Notes: generated by a model not told the origin, from the letters alone. A stretch of 64,000 bases of DNA from Actinernus sp. WN-2022 (GCA_030867875.1 JAOWCC010001634.1:40319403-40383402); one strand, 5' to 3'; shown: positions 43,112-53,772, counted from the stretch's first letter. A program made the numbers and translations.

Positions 43112-43255
43112 GTTGACAAAACCTGGAACGGAACGGAACGGAACGGAATGGATCGGAACGGAATGGATCGGAATGGATCGGAATGGATCGGAATGGATCG
43201 GAATGGCTCGGAATGGATCGGAATGGATCGGAATAGATCGGAATGGACCAAATTT
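43112..43255. repeat. 10-bp tandem repeat in left arm
   Basis: About a dozen units of GGAATGGATC or GGAACGGAAC. The mirrored array is at 45080-45200. Open frames through both arrays are artefacts of a stop-free unit. Confidence 0.93.
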
Positions 43256-43729
43256 TATTTTTTAAGAAAAATCCTCCCTTAAAAAAATCTTTCTGTGGAT
43301 GTCAGATGTAAGTAAGTAGTTGGACCAGATTTCGGAGGTAAAAAAGCTTATGTCTATTGCGAAATAAAACGTTTGATATGATATATTGACGGGCTGTCAA
43401 TCATAGGCTGACGTTATGTTACAATTGTTGTCAAGGTCCCATCAAGAAGCCGGTCTATTGGTCCGAATGAAGCAAAATAAGTGACACGTGGCTGTAAAAC
43501 TGTGGTGGGTTTTTACCGCCATCAATGCCAAGTCTGCGTGAGTATTTGGTCGCAGTCCTGAAGCAGTTATCTGTCATGTATTCTGACCGGCGTTGACAAA
43601 ACCTTGAATGGAACGGACAAAGTACGAAACGGCTTGCAAAGCAGATGAGTATTTCGAAACTTGTATTTCAACAAATGAATCGTGTAAAACACATTTTAAA
43701 TGCCTAGATTTCCTTTTGCATATTGAGTC

Positions 43730-43918
43730 AAATCTCTCTAAGCGACCACTCTCGTAAGCGACCAGCTCTACTTACGACCACCCTCACGAAACCCCGTTTA
43801 ATGACTTTTCAATTTAAACTCTGTATTGAAGAAGCTGTCGTAAGCGATCACGGTTCCAGTAGTTACAGTCACATTTTTATTTCCCGAGGGTCGTCGCTTA
43901 CGAGAGCTACAACTGTAT
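43730..43918. mobile_element. Pogo/Tigger-like MITE
   Basis: The left end TCAAATCTCTCTAAGCGACC with CTCTCGTAAGCGACC and the right end GGTCGTCGCTTACGAGAGCTACAACTGTA are inverted. They resemble the CAGT..AACCTC...TA termini of pogo/Tigger elements. It sits in the loop of the long-TIR transposon. Confidence 0.65.
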
Positions 43919-44469
43919 AAGAAGCAAACAGCACGGCGATTGCCGGGTGCGAGGGGCAAATCTAGCCTTAGCCTTTTTCGTATATTTCTCAGTGGTAAGA
44001 GAAGCATAGCCTCCTTACTGTACTGTACAGCCTTATAAGGAACAGAAAAAAGGAGCTAATAACATTGATAATTACAGATAACACTAATTCGTTGATCACA
44101 AACTCTAAGTGCGTTTTATTATCCACTTCGTTGAATGACACTGATATTGAAAAATCACAATCAAAATAGATGAACAGTTTGTATTAAGGTGCTATACGAG
44201 AATATTTTTTCTTACGATTTTCTCATTACCTCGTGAATTCCTCATGAATCGCTGGTGAGGTTTTTTAATAAACCTGGATAAAAAATATTGTCAAGTGCCA
44301 TAAAATTCCGAAAATAAGCCCCCCCCCGAATATAAGCTCCCCCGAAAATAAGCCCCCTGAATTTTAAAGGCAGAAACCCTCCCAAAAATAAGGATGGACC
44401 TACGGTAACCAGTACGTGTTTATTTTTTTTGTTACCATTTTGTGATTTCAGTTTTCCGGTTATATCGCT

Positions 44470-44718
44470 AGCCATGCAGTTGTTGCTGAACTTTATTACG
44501 GCGCAAAGTTATTATATCAGCTCAGTACATTGACAACTCCATGCTGTAATCATGTTGTAATAAAGTTTGCTGCTGAACTTTATTACCGTGCAAAGTTATT
44601 ATATCAGCTACATTGACAACTCCATGCTGTAATCATGTTGTAATAAAGCTTGTTGCTGAACGTTATTACGGCGCAAAGTTATTATATCAGCTACATTGAC
44701 AACTCCATGCTGTAATCA
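44470..44718. repeat. Tandem repeat, ~3 units of ~85-95 bp
   Basis: Units contain GTTGCTGAACTTTATTACGG, CGCAAAGTTATTATATCAGC and TTGACAACTCCATGCTGTAA. The third unit ends exactly where the right arm of the long-TIR transposon begins. Confidence 0.9.
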
Positions 44719-45226
44719 TGGACTGCGACCAAATACTCACGCAGACTTGGCATTGATGGCGGTAAAAACCCAGCACAGTTTTACAGCCACGTGTCACTTA
44801 TTTTGTTTCATTGACCAATAGACTTCTTGATGGGACCTTGACAACAATTGTGACATAACGTCAGCCTATGATCGACAGCCCGTCAATATATCATATCAAA
44901 CGTTTTATTTTGCAATAGACATCAGCTTTTTTTTTTTTAACTCGGTATTTTAAAATACTAGCCGTTTCATTCTTTTTTTTACCTCCGAAATCTGGTCCAA
45001 CTACTTACTTACATTTGACTTTCGAAATTCTCCACAGAAAGATTTTTTTAAGGGCGGATTTTTCTTAAAAAATAAAATTTGGTCCATTCCGATCCATTCC
45101 GATCTATTCCGATCCATTCCGATCTATTCCGATTCATTCCGTTCCGTTCCGATCCATTCCGTTCCGATCCATTCCGTTCCGATCCATTCCGTTCCGTTCT
45201 AGGTTTTGTCAACGCCGTTGTAGAAC

Positions 45227-46806
45227 AGTCTTCGGGAAAATTGCCACTCATCTTGGATTTATCGTATCCTAACAATGCGATTCCTAAGAAGTCCGTAAAG
45301 TACGAAGATACAGATATTTTTTCCGAGACGTTTGCTTTCTCTTTCTATCTAAAGTCTGCCTACCACCATATTGACATCTGCGTATATCATAGGAAGTTCA
45401 TGTCTTTTAAATGGCTCTCCACAGACGGAGTAATGAAATATTATGAGTTTAAAGTTTGCCTTTTGGGCTTACTTCAGCACCATATGTGTTTACTAAAGTT
45501 ATGCGTCAGCTGGTCAAGTTTTTGAGAGGAAATGGTCATTTGATTTTGCTTTATTCAGTTTATTTAGACGACGGTATTGCAGGAGCTCCATCATTTGACC
45601 GCGCCGTAACTCTCAGCTTGGTTATCCGTCAAGATATTGCTTCTTCGGGATTTACAGCTAATGAACAGAAATCAGTTTGGGTGCCTAATCAGAAATATTT
45701 TTCTTAGGTACATTTCTAGATTTTGAATCGGGAATGATCTATATTCCTGATAGACGTATTCTAAAGTTGAAATCGTCCCTCAAGCTATGTGTTCAAATGA
45801 GCAAGGTGAAGGCAAGAGAGCTAGCCTCTATCACAGGTCAGATTATTTCTATGTCTTGTGCTGTAGGCAGTATTACGAGGTTATTGACAAGAAGTTGTTA
45901 TTCGACCTTTGAACAAAGGTCCTCCTGGGAACAATACTTATGTATTTCCCCTGAGATTCGCCACGAACTCTCATTTTGGTTAAACAATATTGATTCGATT
46001 AATGGCAAGACTATGTCCCCTAGTCCAGTGCTGTTGGAGTTGTTTACTCAGATGCAAGCGATATGGGATTCGATGGTTATTTTGTTCAGTGCAGTTGGTC
46101 TGACAAGGAGTTGGTACGAGTTCTACTTTCAGAGAGATTCTGGCGGTAAAATGTGTCATTTTATCTTTGATAAATCGATTATCAGGTTTAACCATTAAGT
46201 GGTATACGGATGATCAGAACGTTCCGAGAATTATGTCATGTGGCAGTAGTAAGTGTCACCTACAGTCGGAAGCTTTGTCCATTTTCAACATTTGTTGTCG
46301 TCATGGTATTTCAATTGAGATGGAGTGGATACCGCGGTCGGAAAATGACAAAGCGGATTTTCTTAGTCGGATTTATGATCTTGACGATTGGGGTCTTTCG
46401 TATTCTACTTTTCGAAGAATCGATCTCCACTGGGGACCGCATTATATTGATCGATTTGCCAATCATTTGAACTATAAAACTGCTAGGTTTAATTCCAGAT
46501 ATTGGAATCCTGGATCAGGTGTGGATTCATTTGTTATGAATTGTGCCTATTTGTCTCATTCCACGGGTTTTGCTCCATTTGCGTAATTGCAAAGCTTTAG
46601 GAACTCTTATTGTTCCATTTTGGCCTTCCGCCCCATTCTGGCAGATGATTTGTCATAACAGAGATCATTTTCACGACTTTGTATTGGATTGGATGGAGTT
46701 ACCTTCAGTTAAAGAGGCTTTTATTCCTGGTAACTGCCGTAGTGTGTTTGGTCGTGAGGACTTGACATTCAGAATGCTTGCGTTGAGAATTCACTTTAAC
46801 GGTTAG
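45227..46806 (+). pseudogene. DIRS-like RT/RNase H, copy 2
   Basis: RT blocks: KLPLILDLSYPNNAIPK, SAYHHIDICVYHRKFMSFKW, MPFGLTSAPYVFTKVMRQLV, and catalytic VYLDDGIAGAPSF near 45560. Connection: MSKVKARELASITGQIISMS and PEIRHELSFWLNNIDSINGK. RNase H: IKWYTDDQNVPRIMS and MEWIPRSENDKADFLSR. Then HWGPHYIDRFANHLNYKTAR and FNSRYWNPGS, typical of the region after RNase H in DIRS elements. About five frame changes. The upstream part of RT is at 42865-43098, before the inserted transposon. Confidence 0.93.
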
Positions 46807-46886
46807 GTAATTATTTTGAATAGTATGAAATTCTTGAAATTCTTAGTATCAGTTACGTAATCGATTACTTCTTTCTTTGAACTCTT

Positions 46887-46983
46887 GGGTTGTGCGGCCT
46901 CCAGTGAGCACGCAACAAACATCAAGTTCGTTTATGTTCTCATTGTTTGGCGCACAGGTAGTTGGTAGGAACTAGTAACGAGA
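46887..46983 (+). repeat. DIRS split direct repeat B1
   Basis: GGGTTGTGCGGCCTCCAGTG through TAGTAACGAGA is identical to B2 at 48495-48591. It runs straight into A2 with the CGAGA core shared (46979-46983). Confidence 0.92.
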
Positions 46984-47163
46984 GATGAATTTTCTCGCGT
47001 TTTGTCAAATAAGCGAGAAAATATGCTCTCGTTGATATGTGACTACCAAGGGAATTGGTAGTGTATTTAAGGGCTGTTTGTATGTTGGTTCATTCTCTTG
47101 GTGTTCATTTCTGGAGGCGAACCTCAACTTAACTTACATTGTTATTTTATTTTATTTATTTTA
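46979..47163 (+). repeat. DIRS split direct repeat A2
   Basis: Copy of A1 lying directly after B1. The B1A2 junction has the structure expected of the circular intermediate's joined ends. Confidence 0.92.
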
Positions 47164-47354
47164 TTATTGATGCATTCCTTTCTTCATTTATTAATCTATT
47201 TTAGGAGTACGTTGGTAATATTTCTTCGCTGGAACAGTCAACCTTTAAACATTTGGTGAAGGGCAAAGTTTTGCATTATTGTTGAAGACTTACTTTTTCA
47301 TATGTATTTTGCATTTATTATAATTTATATGTTCCGGCACGCAGAACGATCTCA

Positions 47355-47640
47355 GTGTGCCCGTGCGTTTTAGGGACCATCTGTGCCCGTGCGATTAAGG
47401 GACCATCTGTGCCCGTGCGATTAAGGGACCATCTGTGCCCGTGCGATTAAGGGACCATCTGTGCCCGTGCGATTAAGGGACCATCTGTGCCCGTGCGATT
47501 AAGGGACCATTTGTGCCCGTGCGTTTTAGGGACCATTTGTGCCCGTGCATTTTAGGGACGATTTGTGCCCGTGCATTTTAGGGACGATTTGTGCCCGTCC
47601 GTTTTAGGGACGATTTGTGCCCGTGTTTTGAAGAGATAAT
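47355..47640. repeat. 26-bp tandem repeat, 11 units, inside the DIRS element
   Basis: The unit CTGTGCCCGTGCGATTAAGG-GACCAT is repeated at an even 26-bp step. Early units carry GCGATTAA, later ones GCGTTTTA or GCATTTTA, and GACCAT becomes GACGAT, so it has expanded by neighbouring-unit duplication. It lies between A2 and the recombinase. Confidence 0.95.
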
Positions 47641-47699
47641 TGTATTTTTTTTGTGGCGTTAAGCTTTTATTTAAAAAAAATAAAAAAAATAGGTTTATT

Positions 47700-48281
47700 T
47701 GGATGTTAGCTGCTTTTGTTTTTTCAGATGTTTTTCAGTCTCAGATCTGGTCCGAGTTTTCTGCCGCTGTGCCTGAGCATTTGCAGTCCATAGGTCACCA
47801 GTTAAGGAGACGGTTTTTGCATCTAAGGCAGATGGTAGCGGAGATGTTAAAGAATCTCGTTTCTTCCAAGACAAAAGAATCGTCTAAGACAGACCAACTT
47901 CGTGGAGGAGCTTGGATATCCATTGCAAGATCAGGTCAATACACCTGCCCAGTAATGGCGCTAGAGGAGTACATCGTCGCCGCGGGAATTGATATTCCGA
48001 GCTCTTGCACCTCCAAATTCAACGTCTAAAGTTCGACGTCAGGGTTTCAGCTACACTAGGACCAGAGAACTCGTCAAGGATGCGTTTAGAGAACTTACAG
48101 ACGTCTCTAAAATCAGTCTCCATAGCCTGAGATCGGGTGGGGCGTCTGCTGCTGCTAATGCGGGAATCGCAGATAGACTCTTCAAAAGACATGGTCGTTG
48201 GTCAAGCGAGAATGCTAAGACGGATATATTAAGGACAATCTAGATTCTATGCTTTCTGTTACAAGAGCATTAGGAATTTAA
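47700..48281 (+). pseudogene. DIRS tyrosine recombinase, internally deleted
   Basis: The N-terminal part reads QIWSEFSAAVPEHLQSIGHQ, MVAEMLKNLVSSKTKESSK, then jumps straight to TDQLRGGAWISIARSGQYTC and ALEEYIVAAGIDI. The middle, including the first catalytic Arg region, is therefore missing. After a frame change: KISLHSLRSGGASAAANAGI (HxxR, His at 48121), LFKRHGRWSSENAK. The catalytic Tyr (DGYIKDNL, Tyr at 48225) is present only after a further one-base shift; that frame ends at TAA 48279-48281. Confidence 0.9.
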
Positions 48282-48494
48282 TAGACCGAGCCCAGCAGGT
48301 CAGGGAGTACGATCCATAGGGCTGGGATTTTTCCCCCTTTACAGTCACAATGAGCGTGATGGGGTTTTTTCATCCTATGGATGCTCGTTTCGTATTCCCT
48401 TATGATCAATGTATTCGGTTTAGCTTTGGTTTCTTTTAATGAGTTCACTTATAATGTGATAAATGTACTGTATTTAATCTTGTTCAGATTAAAT

Positions 48495-48591
48495 GGGTTG
48501 TGCGGCCTCCAGTGAGCACGCAACAAACATCAAGTTCGTTTATGTTCTCATTGTTTGGCGCACAGGTAGTTGGTAGGAACTAGTAACGAGA
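48495..48591 (+). repeat. DIRS split direct repeat B2 and right end
   Basis: Identical to B1. After CGAGA/G at 48587-48592 the interrupted host arm resumes with CTGTGTTTTCCGG. Confidence 0.92.
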
Positions 48592-49109
48592 GCTGTGTTT
48601 TCCGGACAGATTCAAGCGATGTTTTAGCATATTTCATACCTGTGGCATAGGACTACTTCCCATGAAAATTTTATTCCATTTGCTTTATTCGATTTCGATT
48701 TATGGAATCATAAGTAATGTCATAAATATGCTCATTTTACTCAAAATAGTAACGTATTTGCTAAGGAAGCTGTAATTCGAAAACTAGTCGATAAATATAT
48801 TTTTTTATCTTTTCACCTGAAATTCAACATGTACTACCCTGTCCCTGTAAATTTCAAGAGCATTGAATCATTTTAAGGGCGCGAAATAAAAACAAAAACA
48901 TAGGGAACTTTTACATTCATCCACGCAAGCTTCATTGCTGTATCATTTTGTTTATAGCTTGTTTCTTTCCGAAATTTCTCTTTTGTCTAGATTCTACATA
49001 CTTGTGTGCTTTTGAACTAGCAAGTTACCATGCACGCTTGCTACGCTTCGCTACTACCGGAACGCTCGTGCAAATTATGTTCTTATTACAATGACATTCT
49101 CAAGTTCAA

Positions 49110-49274
49110 GTTCAAGTTTATTTCACACTACAGTATATATAATATTTACAATAAGGAAAGTAGATAAAAATATATAAACAAAATAAGTACATGGAATAAA
49201 TTAAAAGATTCAAGTGTACAGTGGTCAAAGTAGCTAAAAGCTTTCGAGTTGGCCACTGCTTACATGCAAATTAG
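49110..49274 (-). mobile_element. LINE 3' tail in the loop of the foldback element
   Basis: CAAGTTCAAGTTCAAGTTTA and GTGGTCAAAGTAGCTAAAAG-CTTTCGAG match the tail of the LINE at 20829-21010 (GTGGTCAAAGGAGCGAAAGC). It is interrupted at 49275 by the TTAA-flanked element. Confidence 0.75.
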
Positions 49275-49278
49275 TTAA

Positions 49279-51911
49279 AGGGGCTGGGTCAGCGCTCATT
49301 CGTTACCAGTCTATCGCACGGCCAAAGGCAAAATTTGATTTCCGACTCCGGGAGTACGAAATCAAACCTCCCTCCGAAGGAACCTTTCAGGAATCCATTT
49401 CCATCGCTCTTATTTCGAACCTCTAAAACATTTTTTTTTGCAGGAACGTTTTGTTTAGCATTCATTCTAAATGTAGAGTATTTCATTTTTACATTTTTTG
49501 TTTGAAATTCTGGTGAATGAAGGCTCTGGACTGAGGAAGGAGAGGTAAACGAGTCGGGGCAGGAAGAAAGAAAACGCCTGCCTTGAGACAATTGATGAAA
49601 AAAAAAAATGACCGACACTGGAAAAGCCAACATGCTGCTATATACTTAAGCAAACAAATATTCGAAGCCTGGCGGGAGCTAAAGGCCAAGGAACTTTTGG
49701 TAGTGACCAAGAGTAGTTGATTGAGATTGTTGCCACACGAAACGTTCAGTAGTGTTTGACTCAAGGTGATAACAAAAAGTAACGCCAGAAGATAAATAAC
49801 ATTGCCAAAAACCTTTTGCTAAAAAGCAATGTTTTATAAAACGGACAAAATGAAAGAAAAGAAAGTTTATTTTGCAACTTCTGAGCACAAGCCAAAACAC
49901 ACCAAAGCCAAGACAAACTCACCAGACAAAACACACCAAAGCCAAGACAAAGGACAACCCGAACTCACCTGAAAACGTTTTCCAGAATCAAAACAAGGTA
50001 ATAAAACATATTACCTGAAATTTAGCTGAACCTGCTACTTTGTCGGCTCTTCAAAATTTTTATTTAGGAAACTGCGAAGTTCGAGCCAAGCTATCTCACT
50101 GACTTTATACCAGCGAAGCATTTATAAACACTTCACGAACGAACCAAGGCTTCACAACAATTATCATGAAAGGAGGCGAATTCCAACTCTCTTTACAAGT
50201 CTTTAGAACTCCAAACGATGGGAGTTTTCCGTTCAGCAAGGCAAGGAACGACGACTAAATTTGAAAACCGTCCGTTCAGCGTTCAAGTCAACACGGTACG
50301 GGACCAAAACCATGTTTCGCAAAATGTTGATTTTCACCACAGGCAGCCCAAGCTCTATTTTTGTGTCATCATTGCGAGATTTTGCAGAAATTAATAAAAT
50401 GTAAGAAATCTATACAGTACTCAAATAAAGGTTACATACCTCTTTACAGTTGTGTTATTGATTGTCCTGTGTACTCCTGGGGTCATTTTAGCCACTTTAA
50501 CAAGATTTCCAATTCACCGTCCCAGCTGTTATATAAAATGACAAGGCTGGAGACTTCACCTCGCATCCAACGATGGCGATCGCCGAAAATCCCCTCGTAT
50601 CGCGAATTTCCCCGGAATATTGTTACAAAATCACGCCACAACTTTTTTCAATGCTGAGAAGCCTGTGATAGACTCCGTGCCGACCACGTCCACGCGTGCG
50701 CAATTTCAAAATAACTGCTGCACTCCCATTGGTTGGTTGGTACGAGCTTTCCCGCTAGCTTTGATCCCGCCAGGGTGTACGATAGTCGTGTTTGGCACAA
50801 CTCATCGAAAACTAACAGGGTGCTAGTGATTACAGAGAAGCCATATAAAGGTTTTCCCCGTCCAATCGTATCAGGGACAAAATATAAAAAAAATCGCTCC
50901 CGGGAAAACCCGCTCACGACATCCAAATCACAACATCATGGCTTCTCTCTAATCACTAGCACCCTGTTAGTTTTCGATGAGTTGTGCCAAACAAGACTAT
51001 CGTACACCCTGGCGGGATCAAAGCTAGCGAGAAAGGTCGTTCCAACCAACCAATGGGAGTGCAGCAGTTATTTTGAAATTGCGCACGCGTGGACGTGGTC
51101 GGCACGGAGTCTATCACAGGCTTCTCAGCATTGAAAAAAGTTGTGGAAAAGGGACTATTAATCGGGCTAAAAAGTAACTGATCGCCATGGAGGATGCAGG
51201 TGAAGGAAAGAACATTGGACTTTAGGGTTAGCGTGATTTTGTGACAAATGAATATTCCGGGGAAATTCGCGATACGAGGGGATTTTCGGCGATCGCCATC
51301 GTTGGATGCGAGGTGAAGTCTCCAGCCTTGTCATTTTATATAACAGCTGGGACGGTGAATTGGAAATATTGTTAAAGTGGCTAAAATGACCCCAGGAGTA
51401 CACAGGACAATCAATAACACAACTGTAAAGAGGTATGTAACCTTTATTTGAGTACTGTATAGATTTCTTACATTTTATTAATTTCTGCAAAATCTCGCAA
51501 TAATTACACAAAAATAGAGCTTGGGCTGCCTGTGATTTTCACAAGAAATGGCGCCAGATTGTCCTAGCGATAACAAGTAAACAATCCCTGGTATTACATT
51601 TGACGAGGTGAAGAGTTTTTGTACACATTTAGCCGGACTTTCATTGCTGTATTTTCGGATAAATCGAGGTGAACTTCCGTAACTGAATTTTACTTTCTTA
51701 CACAAAATCTACCCGCTAACATTGAAAGGGTTTCAATCTTACCCTCAACCAATCAGAAATGAGCTCTCATTGAACTGACCAATCAGATACAATGCTACTG
51801 TTGCTTGTGAAAGAAACCATTGCGATCGCAGAAGAATTTTGAATATTTATGATATGCTAATTACCTCAAGAGCATACTTACTGCACACGGGCACCAGGTG
51901 ACCCAGCCCCT
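49279..51911. mobile_element. 2.6-kb TTAA-flanked element (AGGGGCTGGGTCA ends)
   Basis: TTAA/AGGGGCTGGGTCA at 49275 and TGACCCAGCCCCT/TTAA ending at 51915. TTAA target choice fits piggyBac or Kolobok elements. No transposase was recognised; minus-strand open frames at 49289-49900 have no family match. A second element (50338-51534) lies inside. Confidence 0.85.
50338..51534. mobile_element. CACAGG-family palindromic element, 1.2 kb, 8-bp duplication
   Basis: The termini CACAGGCAGCCCAAGCTCTA and mirror, with ATTTTCAC duplicated at 50330-50337 and 51535-51542. The two halves are inverted copies of about 590 bp meeting near 50930, with scattered differences and a small divergent stretch (about 51145-51240). 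The 8-bp duplication fits hAT or P superfamilies. Confidence 0.92.
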
Positions 51912-52139
51912 TTAAACCATGAAGCCAGGTAGTGCGGGATGATAATGTTGAATAAGTGTATTTTTAGTAACCAGGTCGGGAAAAAAGTGCCCGTGACGTC
52001 TAGACAGAAGAATACCCGAACACACATTTTCTAAATATTGATTAAAAACGAGATTTTGTATTAGTGATATTATAAAACATTTTGTAAATAAATATTATAA
52101 GTTATATTATAACATCGTTACAACTGGCAGCGTGACTAT
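51912..52139. other. Remainder of the foldback-element loop
   Basis: Continuation after the TTAA element (ACCATGAAGCCAGGTAGTGC). Probably the other half of the interrupted LINE tail. AT-rich, no coding potential. Confidence 0.4.
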
Positions 52140-52987
52140 GATAATTGTATGCCATTGTACTAAGAACATAATTTGCACCAGCGTTCCGGCAGTAGCAAGC
52201 GTGCATGGTAAACTTGTTAGTTCAAAAGCACACAAGTATGTAGAATCTAGACAAAATAGAATTTCGGAAAGAGACAAGCTATAAAAAATGATACAGCAAT
52301 AAAGCTTGCGTGCATGATGAATGTAAAAGTTCCCTATTGAAATTTACAGCTAGGACAGGGTAGTACATGTTGAGTTTTAGGTGAAAAGATTAAAAAACAT
52401 TTTATCGACTAGTTTTCGAATTACAGCTTCCTTAGCAAATACGTTACTATTTTGATTAAAATGAGCATATTTATGATATTACTTATGATTCCATAAACCG
52501 AAATCGAATAAAGCAAATGGAATAAAATTTTCATGGGAAGTAGTCCTATGCCACAGGTATGAAATATGCTAAAAACATCGCTTGAATCTGTCCGGAAACA
52601 CAGTTCTCGACGACTAAACAGGAAGTAAGGCGAATTGTTATTTTTTTAACGAAAATATTCAACCCATTTTTTTTCGAAAACGCTCTCATACAATTTTTTT
52701 AAACTTTGCAGTCTTGAAGGCCTACATTTAGTCTACAAGGGACCCTAGGTCGTTTTAAAAGTTTAGGTCTAGATTTCGAGAAAATTGATGATATGTAAAA
52801 TACATGACGTCAAAGCTGTGTTGCTATGGTAACACCGATGTCAAACAAACGTACATTTTTGGAAAGTTTATTCTATTTCTAGTAAATGGATGACGTGCCT
52901 AGCCCGACTGAGCTGAGCTCTAACAGCGGAGTATCAGCCGTTCAAAGTGGGTATGGTGCGTCCCTGGAAAATCCAGGTGAGCCACCT

Positions 52988-53392
52988 TAAGTGATGTCAG
53001 GAAGGCAACTTATTTTAAATCTTTTTTTTTTACTTTTTGCCACGTGCATGTTGCTCCATCAGCTGTTTTATTTTACGAGTCAAAATAAACCGCACGTTTC
53101 AGAAATATGTTTTACCAGAATTGAGTATTACACAAGATCAGTTTAGTTGAGTAGCCGGCCGCGCGGGGAACCGTACGCGATAGTGAGGCCATCTTAATAA
53201 AATGTCTCGTTTACCATCGCCGTCTGGCTCGATGGTGGGAGGGATCGGTCGGCCGGTCGCCCCCTGGTCCCCTCCCCCCAAAAAAATCCCGTATTCCTCG
53301 ATTACTTGTTCCTCTGCTTGTTGTGGATTGACAATTCACACAAGAAAAGCAAGAAACTAAAACGTAGAGAGCTCGGAAAAGAGGTTTTTGAC
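52988..53392. repeat. Dispersed repeat X, copy 3, right piece
   Basis: GTGATGTCAGGAAGGCAACTTATTTT, CACGTGCATG, CATCAGCTGTTTTATTTT and GAGTAGCCGGCCGCGCGGGG align with 38535-38940. This piece completes the copy begun at 41404. Confidence 0.85.
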
Positions 53393-53560
53393 TTGATTTG
53401 AGACATTTGGATCAGAGCCTGATCACAGGAGTACAAGCAATAGGACTCAAGGTCCCTTCTAGGCCTGCCTCCGTCAGTGGACCTACGATTTACGTCCGTA
53501 TCCGAGAAGACGTGAAGGTCTAACCATTTGCAGTTGTTTCACAAAGGCAGCACCTGCACC

Positions 53561-53599
<39 letters not shown>

Positions 53600-53672
53600 C
53601 AGGGGTTTGAACCCGCGACCTCCCGCTCGACAGACCGGAGCTTAACTCACTGAGCCAACCGGAAGGCGGTCG
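53393..53672 (-). mobile_element. tRNA-derived SINE, uninterrupted copy
   Basis: On the minus strand TGGCTCAGTGAGTTAAGC (53657-53640) resembles an A box and GGGTTCAAACCC (53614-53603) a B box. The body runs to CCAAATGTCTCAAATC. It lacks the MITE present in the copy at 38950-39394. Confidence 0.85.
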
Positions 53673-53772
53673 CATGGATTAAATTATTCTTCAATCTTCC
53701 TTATTTTCCCCAAATAAATTGGATGGTAAACAAAACATTTTATTGGGATGGCCTAATAGAACAAAGAGATTC

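Larger units (their letters stand above)
43108..45217. mobile_element. 2.1-kb long-TIR transposon inserted in the DIRS RT, 9-bp duplication
   Basis: The termini CGGCGTTGACAAAACC and mirror, with TTGTAGAAC duplicated at 43099-43107 and 45218-45226. Arms of about 455-500 bp are inverted copies. The outer part of each is a GGAATGGATC/GGAACGGAAC 10-bp repeat array, the inner part ordinary sequence to GGTCGCAGTCC. A 9-bp duplication and long arms suggest a Mutator-like element; no transposase is present. RT coding resumes immediately after the right duplication. Confidence 0.92.
41827..48591 (+). mobile_element. DIRS-like retrotransposon with split direct repeats, copy 2
   Basis: The order is A1 (41827-42013), gag, RT/RNase H, B1 (46887-46983) joined to A2 (46979-47163), tyrosine recombinase (about 47700-48281), B2 (48495-48591). 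A1=A2 and B1=B2 nearly perfectly. Established knowledge: this A1...B1A2...B2 layout is the split-direct-repeat structure of PAT/Ngaro-type DIRS elements, which integrate by tyrosine recombinase without target duplication. CGAGA is present at both outer ends and at the B1/A2 junction. The copy is dead: a transposon sits in RT, and the recombinase is deleted and frameshifted. Confidence 0.93.
41447..52987. mobile_element. Large foldback element (GGTGGCTC ends) hosting further insertions
   Basis: The left terminus TAAGGTGGCGGCTCGCCTGG at 41448 and the mirrored right terminus CCAGGTGAGCCACCTTA at 52985 bound it. The left arm is 41447-41831 plus 48592-49100. The right arm (52140-52985) is its reverse complement over about 850-900 bp. 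The flanking target is ACTTA in repeat X, consistent with TA duplication. Without insertions it would be about 2.2 kb. No transposase seen. Confidence 0.85.

Noticed and set aside
43033..45525. Open frames rich in RSIPIHSD or GTEWIGTE-type repeats
   Set aside because: Translations of the 10-bp array in the arms of the long-TIR transposon; the right one merely runs into true RT sequence.
47355..47640. CRISPR-like regular array
   Set aside because: A continuous 26-bp tandem repeat with no unique spacers, inside a eukaryotic retrotransposon.
50648..51134. Matching proteins of 92-133 codons on opposite strands
   Set aside because: Identical because the element is a palindrome; no family similarity.
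53603..53657. tRNA gene on the minus strand
   Set aside because: The A- and B-box-like words are there, but the cloverleaf is poor and the same sequence recurs with a non-tRNA body; it is a SINE head.
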